From Polaromonas sp. A23 (GTDB taxonomy: Bacteria > Pseudomonadota > Gammaproteobacteria > Burkholderiales > Burkholderiaceae_C), in the NCBI RefSeq assembly GCF_002001015.1, contig NZ_MUNO01000004.1, positions 62,001 through 126,000 of the forward strand: a stretch of DNA of 64,000 nucleotides. The letters are read 5' to 3'. Under the pieces are notes generated by a model. That model ran no database searches. It was not told where the DNA came from and was given only the letters and a program-made list of their open reading frames with translations. This document shows, piece after piece, positions 1 to 8,484 of this stretch; position 1 is the first letter of the stretch, and the number at the start of each line of letters is the position of its first letter. The translations under genes and the position numbers were made by a program.

Positions 1-1067
1 GCGTACATGCTGGCCAGCACGGCCGGCAGCACTTGCGCGGTGCAGATGTTGGAGGTGGCTTTTTCGCGGCGGATGTGTTGCTCGCGCGTCTGCAGTGCAA
101 GGCGGTAGGTCGGGTTGCCGTGTACGTCCACGCTGACGCCGACCAGCCGGCCGGGCAGGGAGCGTTTGAACTCGTCGCGGCAGGCGAGGTAGGCCGCATG
201 CGGCCCGCCGTTGCCCATGGCCACGCCGAAGCGTTGGGTGTTGCCCAGCACGATGTCGGCGTCCCATTCGCCGGGAGGGGCCAGCAAGGTCAGCGCCAAC
301 AGGTCGGCGGCCACGCACAGTGCGGCGCCGTCCACATGGGCCTGGCCGGCCAGGGGACGCAGGTCATGGATGCTGCCGGTGGTTGCCGGGTACTGGGCCA
401 GCACACCGAAGTAATTGCCTTCGGCCATCAGCTGCGGCACGGTGATGGCAGCGGTGCTGACCTTGACTTCGATGCCCAGCGGTTTGGCGCGTGTCTGAAT
501 CACTTCGATGGTTTGCGGGTGGCAGTCACCGGCAACGATGAAGACATTGCTCTTGCTCTTGACGCTGCGTTTGGCAAGCGTCATCGCTTCGGCGGCGGCA
601 GTGGCTTCGTCGAGCATGGAGGCGTTGGCAATCGGCATGCCGGTCAGGTCGCAGACCATGGTCTGGAAGTTGACGAGTGCCTCCATGCGGCCCTGCGAAA
701 TTTCAGCCTGGTAGGGCGTGTAGGCGGTGTACCAGGCGGGGTTTTCAAGAATGTTGCGCAGGATCACGCCGGGCGTGTGGGTGCCGTAATAACCCTGGCC
801 GATGAAGCTCTTGAAGACCTTGTTCTTTGCGGCCATGGCTTTCAGTTCGGCCAGAGCCTGTGCTTCGGTGACAGGTGCCGGAATGGCCATGGCCTGGCTG
901 CGGGCAATGCTGCGTGGCACGATGCCGTCGATCAGCGCGCGCCTGGAAGCGGAGCCCACTGCGCTGAGCATGTGGGCCTCGTCGGCATCGTCAATGCCGA
1001 TGTGGCGGGCTATGAATTCGGAAGTATTTTCAAGCTCGCGAAGCGGCTTGGCGGTTGGCATCAGCAT
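1..1067 (-). CDS. gcvP: Glycine dehydrogenase (decarboxylating), P-protein, N-terminal part
   Basis: This is the PLP-dependent P-protein of the glycine cleavage system. It decarboxylates glycine and passes the aminomethyl group to the lipoyl arm of GcvH. About 355 N-terminal residues are present; the gene continues past base 1. The reading frame shows the family's typical N-terminal stretch, with an early FIARHIG segment and later [31 protein letters not shown] and DVHGNP motifs. The start ATG at 1067 was chosen because the protein then begins MLMPTAKPL just before the conserved region; an in-frame ATG at 1061 is an alternative, and neither has a strong ribosome binding site. It is the third gene of gcvT-gcvH-gcvP, 104 bp after gcvH, and a repeat lies in that gap. 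Identity is firm; the catalytic lysine domain is outside the window. Confidence 0.95.
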   Translation of the reverse strand, partial: MLMPTAKPLRELENTSEFIARHIGIDDADEAHMLSAVGSASRRALIDGIVPRSIARSQAMAIPAPVTEAQALAELKAMAAKNKVFKSFIGQGYYGTHTPGVILRNILENPAWYTAYTPYQAEISQGRMEALVNFQTMVCDLTGMPIANASMLDEATAAAEAMTLAKRSVKSKSNVFIVAGDCHPQTIEVIQTRAKPLGIEVKVSTAAITVPQLMAEGNYFGVLAQYPATTGSIHDLRPLAGQAHVDGAALCVAADLLALTLLAPPGEWDADIVLGNTQRFGVAMGNGGPHAAYLACRDEFKRSLPGRLVGVSVDVHGNPTYRLALQTREQHIRREKATSNICTAQVLPAVLASMY

Positions 1068-1084
1068 GGCAGGTTCCAGAATTC

Positions 1085-1151
1085 GTTCGCCCTGAGCTTG
1101 TCGAAGGGTCGGTGAACAATGAGGCAAGGCTTCGACAGGCTCAGCCAGAAC
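1085..1151. repeat. Inverted repeat of the CTTCGACA-GCTCAG type between gcvH and gcvP
   Basis: Arms at 1085-1106 and 1130-1151 are reverse complements at 19 of 22 positions, separated by 23 bp. The core, CTTCGACAGGCTCAGCC or a variant, is a very common dispersed intergenic repeat in proteobacterial genomes. It could fold in the gcv transcript between gcvH and gcvP and act as a processing or stability element. That role is inference. Confidence 0.8.
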
Positions 1152-1171
1152 GGTGTGGCAGGTAGGTTAAT

Positions 1172-1540
1172 TTAGGCGGAGGCAGAAAAAGCGGTGTAGC
1201 TTGTCTCGTCCATCAGCGCGTCAAGCTGGCCCTTGTTGGACAGCTTGACCTTGAAGAACCAGCCGGCTCCCAGCGGGTCGGTGTTGGCCAGTGACGGGTC
1301 GTCGCGCAGCGCTTCGTTGACTTCAGTCACTTCACCGCTGACGGGCATGTAGACGTCTGCCGCAGCCTTCACGGATTCCACCACACCGGCGACTTCCTTC
1401 TGCGCAACTGTGCTGCCAACAGAAGGCAGGTCCACAAAAACAACATCACCCAGCGCGTCCTGGGCATGGTGGGTGATGCCCACGGTGGCGACGTCGCCTT
1501 CAACTTTGATCCATTCGTGGTCTTCGGTGTACTTGATCAT
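1172..1540 (-). CDS. gcvH: Glycine cleavage system H protein
   Basis: This 122-residue lipoyl carrier protein shuttles the aminomethyl group from GcvP to GcvT. The N-terminus MIKYTEDHEW is the classical start of the family. The lipoylated lysine is visible at residue 58 in the ESVKAA motif. Length is normal for the family. ATG at 1540 is preferred over an upstream in-frame TTG at 1552 because a GGAGAA ribosome binding site lies just ahead of the ATG. The gene sits 24 bp downstream of gcvT in the riboswitch-controlled operon. Confidence 0.97.
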   Translation of the reverse strand: MIKYTEDHEWIKVEGDVATVGITHHAQDALGDVVFVDLPSVGSTVAQKEVAGVVESVKAAADVYMPVSGEVTEVNEALRDDPSLANTDPLGAGWFFKVKLSNKGQLDALMDETSYTAFSASA

Positions 1541-1564
1541 GGGGTTCTCCAAAATAATAAAAAT

Positions 1565-2728
1565 TCAACCGCGGAAATAGCGATTCGGGACAAAAGGCAT
1601 GGCGCTGACTTCCATGGGCACGGGCTTGCCGCGCACGATGGCGTTCACGCGGGTACCGATGGCCGAGAACTCGGGCTTCACATAGCCCATGGCCACAGGC
1701 TTGTCGATGCTGGGGCCCAGCAAGCCGCTGGTGACTTCGCCAATCGGCGAGCCGTCCATGCTTTGCAAGGGTGTGTGGTCCCGCACGGGGATGCGCTCCA
1801 GCGCAACCAGGCCCACGCGCTTGCGCGTGAGGAGGGCCGGAGAAGCCAATTGGGCCAGCACTTTGTCGGCGCCCGGGAAGCCGCCGGCCCGTGCACCACC
1901 AGTGCGGCGCACTTTCTGGATGGCCCAGTTCAGGTTGGCCTCGACCGGTGTGGTGGTGGTGTCGATGTCGTTACCGTAGAGGCAAAGCCCTGCTTCCAGC
2001 CGCAAGGAGTTGCGTGCGCCCAGGCCGACCGGCTTGACCTCAGGCTGGGCCAGCAACGCCCTGGCCAGGGTATCGGCCTGCGCCGCAGGCACGGAGATTT
2101 CAAAACCGTCTTCGCCGGTGTAGCCGCTGCGTGTGAGGAAGCAGTCGCAGCCGGCCACGGTAAAACGCCCGCCGGTCATGAAGACCAGTTTTTCGACGCC
2201 GGGCGCCAGGCGCGACAGCGCGTTCACTGCCTGCGGCCCCTGCAGCGCCAGCAAGGCCATGTCGGGCATGGGAATGACCTTGCAGCGGCTACCGATTTTT
2301 TGCTGGATGTGCGCGATGTCGCCGACCTTGCAGGCGCCGTTGACGATGACGAATATGTCACCGCCGTTCAGGTAGTCGCGGTTGAAAAACATCAGGTCGT
2401 CGATGATGCCGCCGTCTTCATTGAGCAGCAGGCCGTAGCGCTGCTTGCCGGCGGGCAGGTCGATCACATCGACCGGAATCAGGGTCTCCAGCGCGGTTGC
2501 GGCGTCGGAGCCCACCAGGCGCAGCTGGCCCATGTGCGACACGTCGAAAAGCCCGGCGGCGCTGCGTGTGTGGTGGTGTTCGGCCATCAGGCCGGCCGGG
2601 TATTGCACCGGCATGGAATAACCGGCAAACGGCACCATGCGCGCGCCCAGTTCCATGTGCAGGTCGTACAGCGGTGTTTTCAGCAGTTCAGGGGCAATGG
2701 CGGACAAGGCGTTCTCCGGGGCAAACAT
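1565..2728 (-). CDS. gcvT: Glycine cleavage system T protein (aminomethyltransferase)
   Basis: This protein transfers the methylene group from aminomethyl-lipoyl-GcvH to tetrahydrofolate and releases ammonia. From ATG 2728 the product is 387 residues, close to family length. Recognisable motifs are LYDLHMELGARMVPFAGY near the N-terminus, AGLFDVSHMGQ, the folate-site region SRSGYTGEDGFEIS (here TRSGYTGEDGFEI) and LRLEAGLCLYGND. The frame stays open further upstream into the riboswitch, but that part has no family similarity, so the start is placed at MFAPENALS. It is the first gene of the gcvTHP operon. Confidence 0.96.
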   Translation of the reverse strand: MFAPENALSAIAPELLKTPLYDLHMELGARMVPFAGYSMPVQYPAGLMAEHHHTRSAAGLFDVSHMGQLRLVGSDAATALETLIPVDVIDLPAGKQRYGLLLNEDGGIIDDLMFFNRDYLNGGDIFVIVNGACKVGDIAHIQQKIGSRCKVIPMPDMALLALQGPQAVNALSRLAPGVEKLVFMTGGRFTVAGCDCFLTRSGYTGEDGFEISVPAAQADTLARALLAQPEVKPVGLGARNSLRLEAGLCLYGNDIDTTTTPVEANLNWAIQKVRRTGGARAGGFPGADKVLAQLASPALLTRKRVGLVALERIPVRDHTPLQSMDGSPIGEVTSGLLGPSIDKPVAMGYVKPEFSAIGTRVNAIVRGKPVPMEVSAMPFVPNRYFRG

Positions 2729-2760
2729 ACAACATGGCCATAAGCCACGGGCTGCCCCTG

Positions 2761-2969
2761 CTGTCCTCTTTACCTGAGAGATTCGCCTGGCGATGCAGGT
2801 TTGCTCCTTCGGTGGGCCGCCTCGAGGGGGCCTCTCTCCAGTAGGGAACGCCGCCTGGCAGGTGTTCGGCCGGGCGGCGGTTGCCAGTCCTTTTGCCTGA
2901 GCGTTCAGAGCACCATTGGGGTGCCGCATGCGCCTTCGGCGGTTTTCTCGGGGAAAACTCTCTCCTGAC
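2761..2969 (-). promoter_or_regulatory. Tandem glycine riboswitch upstream of gcvT
   Basis: Read on the minus strand, two glycine aptamers follow each other. The first is at about 2969-2887, beginning with a GGAGAGA element and ending with CGCTCAGGCAAAAGGAC. The second is at about 2846-2761, with GGAGAGA again and ending TCTCAGGTAAAGAGGAC. Both have the conserved CCGAAGG-type loops. This is the canonical two-aptamer arrangement that switches gcv expression on with glycine. It ends some 30 bp before the gcvT start. Boundaries are approximate because the secondary structure was judged by eye. Confidence 0.95.
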
Positions 2970-3026
2970 GGGCTCAAGTGTAGCCCAAGGTTCCGATAGT
3001 GGCCTGAAGCCAGCCGGCTCCAATAA

Positions 3027-3042
3027 CCTTCGCTAGCGAAGG
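3027..3042. repeat. Perfect 16-bp palindrome upstream of the glycine riboswitch
   Basis: CCTTCGCTAGCGAAGG is perfectly self-complementary and lies about 60 bp upstream of the riboswitch on the gcvT side. It may be an operator or part of a hairpin. No T-run follows it on either strand, so it is not a standard terminator. Confidence 0.6.
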
Positions 3043-3065
3043 AGGATGAAGTGGCTCTTATTCAA

Positions 3066-3126
3066 GCAGGGGCCGCGGGCCCGGCTTCGCCGGCCCGCAG
3101 GCGCAGCGGCCCCCTCGGGGGGGGCA
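3066..3126. repeat. GC-rich dispersed repeat, copy A
   Basis: This segment begins GCAGGGGCCGCG, contains a CCGGCTTCGCCGG hairpin, and ends in a C-run/G-run pair. A related copy lies at 59932-59990, with GCAGGGGCCGCG, CCGGCTTAGCCGG, GGCGCCGCCCCCT and GGGGGG in the same order. Both copies sit just beyond the stop codon of a minus-strand gene (dctM here, ridA there) and in the same orientation. The family looks like a mobile or structural intergenic repeat, possibly helping 3'-end formation (inference). Confidence 0.65.
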
Positions 3127-3170
3127 GGGCGCTACACGCAGTGAGCAACCGTGGGGGCTCTATATTTGTT

Positions 3171-4448
3171 CTATTTGTTATAGACCAGGTCCCGCAAAGT
3201 CAGCGAGATGGCCGGGAAGTAAGTGATCAGCATCAGGCAGGCAATGATCACGAGCACAAAGGGAATCAGGTGTTTGACAATTTGATCCAGTGATATTCGT
3301 GCCACCGTACACGCCGCAAACAGATTCACGCCAAAGGGCGGTGTGATCATGCCCAGCGCCAGGTTCACCACCATGACCATGCCGAAATGCACCGGGTCAA
3401 TGCCAAAGTGCATGGCCACCGGGGCCAGGATGGGCGCCAGCACAATGATGGCGGCACTGGTTTCGATGAACATGCCGATGACGAAGAGCGCGGCGTTCAC
3501 GCCCAGCAGAAAAAGGGCAGGCGACTGCAGCACGGCTTCCAGCCAGCGGCCGATGGCGTCAGGCACGCCGGCGCGCGTGATCAGGAAGGCAAACAGCCCG
3601 GCATTTGCAATGATGAACATGATGACGGCACTGGAAATCACCGACTTGCGCAGCACCACGATCAGGTTCGGCAGGCTGATTTCGCGGTAAATCACCACGC
3701 CCACCACCAGCGCATAAAACACCGCAACAGCGGCGGCTTCCGTGGGCGTGAAAATACCGCCGTAAATGCCGCCGAGGATGATGACCGGCATCAGCAATGC
3801 CCAGCCGGCCTGCCAGGTGGCCTTGAAAAACCCCAGTCGGCCATCGCCATCGTTCTTTCCCCAGCCTTTGATCCTGCAATAGACGTAGACGAAAGCCATC
3901 AGGGCGAGGCTGATCAGGATGCCGGGGCCGACGCCGGCGATGAACAGTTCGCCAATGGAGACTTCGGCGCTCACCCCGTAAAGAATCATGGGAATGGACG
4001 GCGGAATGATGACGCCCAGCTCGGCGCTGGTAGCTTGCAGGGCTGCAGCGTAACTCGTGGGGTAACCGTGCTTGATCAGCGCGGGAATCAAAATGGCACC
4101 GACAGCAAAGGTGGTGGCCACCGACGAGCCTGAAACCGCGGCAAAAATCATGCAGGTGAGCACGCAGGTCATGGGCAGTCCGCCTTGGACCCCACCCACA
4201 ATGCTTTTTGCAAACTCGACCAGCCGGCGCGAGATCCCGCCGGTTTCCATCAGGTTGCCGGCCAGGATGAAAAACGGAATGGCGGCCAGCGGAAACTTGT
4301 TGATGGCGTTGAACATCTCCTTGACGGAGATCAGCATGTGGGCATTCGACGCCTGGATGCCAAAAACGGCTGCGAGGCCGATGGACACGGCAACAGAGAT
4401 CGTGAGTGCAAAACACACGATCATGGTGGTCAACATGACGGCGGTCAT
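3171..4448 (-). CDS. dctM: TRAP transporter large permease subunit (DctM family)
   Basis: This 425-residue polytopic inner-membrane protein carries the ion-coupled translocation pathway of a TRAP transporter. The sequence is a succession of hydrophobic helices with DctM hallmarks: MLISVKEMFNAINKFPLAAIPFF near residue 35, SGSSVATTFAVGAILIPALIKHGY near 110, and GIDPVHFGMVMVVNLALGMITPPFGVN near the C-terminus. The start ATG at 4448 overlaps the dctQ stop by 4 bp (ATGA), indicating translational coupling. The frame is open further upstream, but that part lies inside dctQ and has no similarity to DctM. Confidence 0.95.
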   Translation of the reverse strand: MTAVMLTTMIVCFALTISVAVSIGLAAVFGIQASNAHMLISVKEMFNAINKFPLAAIPFFILAGNLMETGGISRRLVEFAKSIVGGVQGGLPMTCVLTCMIFAAVSGSSVATTFAVGAILIPALIKHGYPTSYAAALQATSAELGVIIPPSIPMILYGVSAEVSIGELFIAGVGPGILISLALMAFVYVYCRIKGWGKNDGDGRLGFFKATWQAGWALLMPVIILGGIYGGIFTPTEAAAVAVFYALVVGVVIYREISLPNLIVVLRKSVISSAVIMFIIANAGLFAFLITRAGVPDAIGRWLEAVLQSPALFLLGVNAALFVIGMFIETSAAIIVLAPILAPVAMHFGIDPVHFGMVMVVNLALGMITPPFGVNLFAACTVARISLDQIVKHLIPFVLVIIACLMLITYFPAISLTLRDLVYNK

Positions 4449-4939
4449 TGCGCTGTCTCTAGTTCGTGGCGCTGGGGGTCGATCAGGTTGCCGATGATGC
4501 CGATGACGCAGAACATGGCGCCAATCGGCATGGCTACATAGCCCCAGAACATGGAGACAGACTCCAGGCCGGCCATGGACTGCACGCGCCCGCGCAGGGC
4601 GTAGTCCCAGCCCCACCAGATGATGACGCCAATCAGGATCAGGGCCGCCAGACAGACCAGCCAGTCCAGCACCCGCCTGACCTTGGGCGGGCTCCAGCGG
4701 TACAGCACGTCCACGCTGACCATGGCACCCTGGCGAAAGGCGGCCGGTATGCCCATGAAGACCATCCAGATCAGCGACAGGCGGATCAGGATTTCGGTCC
4801 ACTCAGCGGGCTGTTCGAGCACGAAGCGCGTGACGATCTGGAACATGCCAAGCGAGGAAGCGATCACCAGCATGAGGCAGGCGATGAGGAGGGATAGCCC
4901 CGTGGTCCAGCGTTCCAGTTTGAGGAAGGTGTTTTTCAT
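4445..4939 (-). CDS. dctQ: TRAP transporter small permease subunit (DctQ family)
   Basis: This 164-residue protein has four predicted transmembrane helices. The family motif WTEILIRLSLIWMVFMGIPAAFRQG lies around residues 41-65. It pairs with DctM to form the membrane part of the transporter. It overlaps dctM by 4 bp and lies downstream of the binding-protein gene dctP, from which it is separated by a hairpin with a T-run on the transcribed strand. This probably lets the binding protein be made in excess. Confidence 0.93.
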   Translation of the reverse strand: MKNTFLKLERWTTGLSLLIACLMLVIASSLGMFQIVTRFVLEQPAEWTEILIRLSLIWMVFMGIPAAFRQGAMVSVDVLYRWSPPKVRRVLDWLVCLAALILIGVIIWWGWDYALRGRVQSMAGLESVSMFWGYVAMPIGAMFCVIGIIGNLIDPQRHELETAQ

Positions 4940-4960
4940 GGGAATACCGGTTCTACAAGG

Positions 4961-4992
4961 AAAACGCCCGCAGGCCCAATGGCTGCGGGCGT
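4961..4992 (-). terminator. Intra-operon attenuator/terminator between dctP and dctQ
   Basis: On the minus strand a 9-bp GC-rich stem (CGCCCGCAG paired with CTGCGGGCG, arms 4983-4991 and 4965-4973) is followed by TTTT at 4964-4961. It has the form of a short Rho-independent terminator. Its place between dctP and dctQM suggests partial read-through, giving more periplasmic binding protein than permease (inference). Confidence 0.65.
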
Positions 4993-4996
4993 GTTA

Positions 4997-5014
4997 AGCT
5001 ATAAAAAAAGTAGC
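4997..5014. repeat. AGCTAT-type mini-palindrome, dctP 3' end
   Basis: GCTAT at 4998-5002 and GTAGC at 5010-5014 flank an A-rich loop, with one mismatch to a perfect GCTAT/ATAGC palindrome. It belongs to a set of similar elements at 40790, 41530, 58189 and 60566. Confidence 0.5.
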
Positions 5015-5026
5015 GAACGAAGCGGT

Positions 5027-6013
5027 TTATTTGACGCTGCGAATTTTCTCTATGTTCGCTTTGCCGAACTGCTTCTCGAACTCGGCATTGACAGGTGCCA
5101 GGGCGGCAACGAACTTGCTTTTGTCCACGTTGTCGATCACGGTCATGCCCTTGGCGCGCAGGTCGGCGACACCCTTGGCATCGTCTTCGTCGACGCGAGC
5201 GCGGTTGGCTTTGGTGCCTTCTGCGGCTGCTTCGAGAAAAGCCTTTTTGTCGGCAGCGCTGAGCTTCTCAAAGACCCCTTTGTTCATGACCCAGATGCAG
5301 GGTGAATAAACGTGGCCGGTCAGGGACAGGTGTTTTTGAACCTGGTCGAACTTGGCCGCAATGATGACGGACAGCGGATTTTCCTGGCCGTCAACCGTGC
5401 CCTGCTGCAGCGCGGTGAACACTTCGGGGAAAGCCATGGGCGTGGTGACAATGCCGAAACCCTTGTAGGCCGCGATGTGCACCGGGTTTTCCATGGTGCG
5501 CATTTTCAGACCCTTCAGGTCCTCAGGCGCTTTCACGTCGCGCTTGCTGTTGGTCATGTGGCGGAAGCCGTTCTCTGCCCAGCCCAGCGCCTTGAAGCCT
5601 TTGGCGTCGAACTTGGTCAGCAGGTCCTGACCGATAGGTCCGTCCAATACGGCGCGTGCATGGGGCTTGTCGCGAAACAGGAAAGGCACATCCAGGATTT
5701 TGGTGTCGGGCACAAAGTTGGGAACGGGGCCCGTCGACGAGAAAGCCAGTTCCTGGGTACCGAGTTGCACAGCTTCTATGGACTCGCGTTCACCGCCGAG
5801 CGAGCCGTTGTAGAAGGTTTGAACCTTGTAGCGGCCACCGGTGCGCTTTTCCACTTCCCGGGCGAAGGTATCAATGGCCACGCCCTGATGGGAGTTTTGT
5901 GCCGTCGAGATGCTGATTTTCATCGTCGTCTGCGCGGCGGCACCAGCCACCAGGCCAAGCGCGAGGGTGACGGCCATTGCAACCCCGGAAAGCGTGGGTT
6001 TTAAAAAAGTCAT
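5027..6013 (-). CDS. dctP: TRAP transporter periplasmic solute-binding protein (DctP family)
   Basis: This 328-residue exported binding protein delivers substrate to DctQM. It has an N-terminal signal peptide, cleaved near AGAAAQ. DctP-family motifs visible are FYNGSLGGERESIEAVQLGT, RTMENPVHIAAYKGFG (contains the arginine that usually binds the substrate carboxylate) and FTALQQGTVDGQENPL. ATG 6013 is chosen because AAGGAGAC precedes it; the open frame upstream has no signal-peptide character. It lies 56 bp after a DenD-like dehydrogenase gene, which suggests a small sugar-acid substrate such as an erythronate or threonate. The substrate cannot be read from sequence alone. Confidence 0.93.
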   Translation of the reverse strand: MTFLKPTLSGVAMAVTLALGLVAGAAAQTTMKISISTAQNSHQGVAIDTFAREVEKRTGGRYKVQTFYNGSLGGERESIEAVQLGTQELAFSSTGPVPNFVPDTKILDVPFLFRDKPHARAVLDGPIGQDLLTKFDAKGFKALGWAENGFRHMTNSKRDVKAPEDLKGLKMRTMENPVHIAAYKGFGIVTTPMAFPEVFTALQQGTVDGQENPLSVIIAAKFDQVQKHLSLTGHVYSPCIWVMNKGVFEKLSAADKKAFLEAAAEGTKANRARVDEDDAKGVADLRAKGMTVIDNVDKSKFVAALAPVNAEFEKQFGKANIEKIRSVK

Positions 6014-6069
6014 TGATGTCTCCTTGGTGAAAAAGGGTGGCGCTAAAGTTGTCATACAACTTTCAATTT

Positions 6070-7092
6070 TCACCGTACTGGCACTTTCACCGCATAGGGG
6101 TTTTCGCTGACGTAGGCCCGAATAATGTCGTCAAAGCTCTTTTCGGGCAGCAGTCCAAGGCCTGCGGCGCGTGCGGCGTGGATATGCGCAGGCCAACTCG
6201 TCACGATGCCGGCAATGGCCGGATCGGGCGTCCAGTCGATCAGGGCTGCCACATCGTTTCCGGCAACCCGCTCAAGGGCGGCGGCCATTTCACCGGCCGT
6301 GGTTTTGATGGCCGGCAAGTTGATGGCGGTTCGTGCACCCCAGTCGGTGTCGCTGGCTTCGATCGCACGAATCAGGCCGGCTATGGTATTGCCCGGCGAG
6401 GAAAGGGCAACAGGTGTTTCAGGGGTGACGGGACAGACCGCTCGCACACCTGCCAACGGCTCGCGGATCATCCCACTGAGGAAGCTGGAAGCGGCGCCAT
6501 TCGGCTTGCCCGGCCGAACACTGACTGTCATCAGTTGTACATTGCGCCCTCGCACAAAACCTTTGCGCGCGTAGTCGGCCACCAATTGTTCACCGATGAA
6601 TTTCTGGATGCCGTAGCTGTTTTGCGGCGTGGGAAGCGTGGTGTCTTCAATGACCTCCGGCAGAGGTTGTTCCGGCGAGTTGCCAAAAACAGCCAGAGAA
6701 CTGGCGAAAAGCAGCATCGGTCTGGTTTTCAGCCGGCGGCAGGCCTCAAGCAGTGCGCGCGTGGCGTCCAGGTTGCTGCGCATGCCCAAGTCGAAATCGG
6801 CTTCGCATTCACCGCTGACGGCAGCCGCAAGATGAAAAACGACATGCGCGTCACCGGCGATCACGGCGCTGGAGAGGCTACCTGCCTCAAGAAGCGCGTT
6901 CAGATCACCTTCGATGACGTGCACCCGACTGTCTGCCACGAGATCCGCAGGGGGTGCTGCACGGTCAACCAGCGTCAGACGGGAAATCGCTTGCGCCGGG
7001 CTCCCAGCCAATGAGATTTCGCCCCGCGAGAGAAGCGTGCGCGCAAGACGAACGCCCAGAAAACCGGCGCCGCCGGTGATGACGATATTCAT
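6070..7092 (-). CDS. denD: NAD-dependent epimerase/dehydratase family protein, DenD-like
   Basis: This 340-residue extended SDR has an N-terminal NAD(P)-binding motif, GGAGFLG (residues 7-13), and the catalytic pair in SYGIQKFIGE (YxxxK). Its overall layout resembles D-erythronate dehydrogenase (DenD), a family often encoded beside TRAP transporters in Burkholderiales. Here it is the first gene of a denD-dctP-dctQ-dctM unit. The DUF1537-type kinase and isomerase genes of the characterised erythronate pathway are not in this window, so the exact substrate remains inference. ATG 7092 was chosen because the protein then opens MNIVITGGAG; the ribosome binding site is weak. Confidence 0.75.
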   Translation of the reverse strand: MNIVITGGAGFLGVRLARTLLSRGEISLAGSPAQAISRLTLVDRAAPPADLVADSRVHVIEGDLNALLEAGSLSSAVIAGDAHVVFHLAAAVSGECEADFDLGMRSNLDATRALLEACRRLKTRPMLLFASSLAVFGNSPEQPLPEVIEDTTLPTPQNSYGIQKFIGEQLVADYARKGFVRGRNVQLMTVSVRPGKPNGAASSFLSGMIREPLAGVRAVCPVTPETPVALSSPGNTIAGLIRAIEASDTDWGARTAINLPAIKTTAGEMAAALERVAGNDVAALIDWTPDPAIAGIVTSWPAHIHAARAAGLGLLPEKSFDDIIRAYVSENPYAVKVPVR

Positions 7093-7333
7093 GAGTTGAT
7101 GGCTTTCATCTGTGTGTTGAACGATCTCGCTTCGTCGAAGGATCATCTGTGCGGCACAGTCTATCGCGAGGGGGCTATTTTGGTGCGTCGTGGATTTGCG
7201 CCCTGGTCGAATTTGGTGCCGGGGACTGCGCTAGACGCTTCGCGAAACCTGGGAGTCTGCGCGGCAGAAGGAGCGCCGGCTGTAAAGCGGCCGCGACGAC
7301 CCATTTTTCACAGGCCTTTTGCTGCGCAGATTC

Positions 7334-8359
7334 CTAGGCGGTTGCTTGCCTGCCGGTGGGTAACGCCGTCTTCACCCTGGACGTGCTTCCCAGCAACCAG
7401 AGATTCAGGGTTTCGCTGCGGCCGATGAGCTGTGCACAAACGATGGGGCCGAAAATTCCAGCGAAAGCGCCAGGGACCAACAGGGCGTAAATATCGTTGA
7501 TGCCGGCTCTTTGTAGAAAGATGCGGCTGCCAGCGGTGAAGAAAACATGCAACAGATAAATGGCAAAAGAGTAAGCACCGATGTAGGCGAGAGGCCGTGA
7601 CTGCCAGCCGCTCCTCAAAAGCAGCAAACCTGCGGAGACACCAATGGAAACAGAAGCCAGGGCCGCCAGAGTGTTCTGCTTGCCCATCTGCTCGGGAAAC
7701 AACACAACGATGGCGAGCCCCCCCACCAATGCCGCAGCAGCCAGAAGAAGAGCCGAAGGCTGCACGATTTCAAAACGCTTGCAAGCCAGTCCTGCCAGGA
7801 AAAACGGCATCAGGTAAACCGCGCCCCGCGCTCCAAAATAATTGGTGAAATCAACCAGGCCAAACAAAACAGCACTCGCGATCCACACGGCCGAAAACCC
7901 GGCGACGGTGGAAAGGGCCTTGAAGTGTTCAAGAAGAATGATCACCAGGAAAATGATGAAGAGCGCTTCGAGAAACCAGAAGTGGCCTACCGGCATGATG
8001 TGCAACAACCACCAGTTCTCAACGCTGGCATTGGCGCCCGGTGTCAATGCCTGCACGATCGCGTAGAAAGTTCCGACGGTCAGCAAAGGAAGCAACAGGC
8101 GCCTGACTTTGCCCTTGACGAATCCTTGTGGATTGCCCTGGTAAGGGCGGAAAGCGTAAACGTACCCTGAGATAAAAGAAAAGAGCGGCATCCGGAAATA
8201 AACAAGGAATTCGTTGAATGTCCGCAACCAGTGTCCTTCTGCGATCCTCAGTCCTTCGGTCGGTGTGCTGCCCACTGCATGAAAAAAAACCAGCAGGAGG
8301 CATGCAATGCCCCGCAAGGTATCAACTTCCATGCTTCGTTTCATCTTCGCGCTTGCCAT
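7334..8359 (-). CDS. Acyltransferase family 3 membrane protein
   Basis: This integral-membrane O-acyltransferase of about 341 residues has roughly ten hydrophobic helices. The family signature EVDTLRGIACLLLVFFHAVG near residue 10 includes the conserved R..H arrangement. Such proteins usually O-acetylate or otherwise acylate surface polysaccharides. It lies at the edge of the exopolysaccharide region and is divergent from epsA. The start could be ATG 8359 or ATG 8344; neither has a good ribosome binding site. The 71 codons open upstream contain no family sequence. The acyl donor and acceptor are unknown. Confidence 0.85.
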   Translation of the reverse strand: MASAKMKRSMEVDTLRGIACLLLVFFHAVGSTPTEGLRIAEGHWLRTFNEFLVYFRMPLFSFISGYVYAFRPYQGNPQGFVKGKVRRLLLPLLTVGTFYAIVQALTPGANASVENWWLLHIMPVGHFWFLEALFIIFLVIILLEHFKALSTVAGFSAVWIASAVLFGLVDFTNYFGARGAVYLMPFFLAGLACKRFEIVQPSALLLAAAALVGGLAIVVLFPEQMGKQNTLAALASVSIGVSAGLLLLRSGWQSRPLAYIGAYSFAIYLLHVFFTAGSRIFLQRAGINDIYALLVPGAFAGIFGPIVCAQLIGRSETLNLWLLGSTSRVKTALPTGRQATA

Positions 8360-8450
8360 CGGATATGTGCCTATTCCTGAAATCAATCGTCTAGCGTAAT
8401 CGCCAGAAGCTGGATTTGTCCTTTCTGTGTGGTGATTTGCTGATTCAAAC

Positions 8451-8484
8451 TGTTGCAAGTCGTATCGTGTTGCAAATGGTATCG
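8451..8484. repeat. Abutting 17-bp direct repeats upstream of epsA
   Basis: TGTTGCAAGTCGTATCG (8451-8467) is followed directly by TGTTGCAAATGGTATCG (8468-8484), with 14 of 17 identical positions. It lies in the intergenic region shared by the acyltransferase and epsA, about 170 bp upstream of epsA. It may be a regulator binding site (inference). Confidence 0.6.

Noticed and set aside
33-1115. Long plus-strand open frame opposite gcvP
   Set aside because: It is the antisense of a clear gcvP frame, has no recognisable domain, and results from high GC content.
1466-2743. 425-codon plus-strand open frame opposite gcvT
   Set aside because: It runs antisense to gcvT and has no similarity to any family I recognise.
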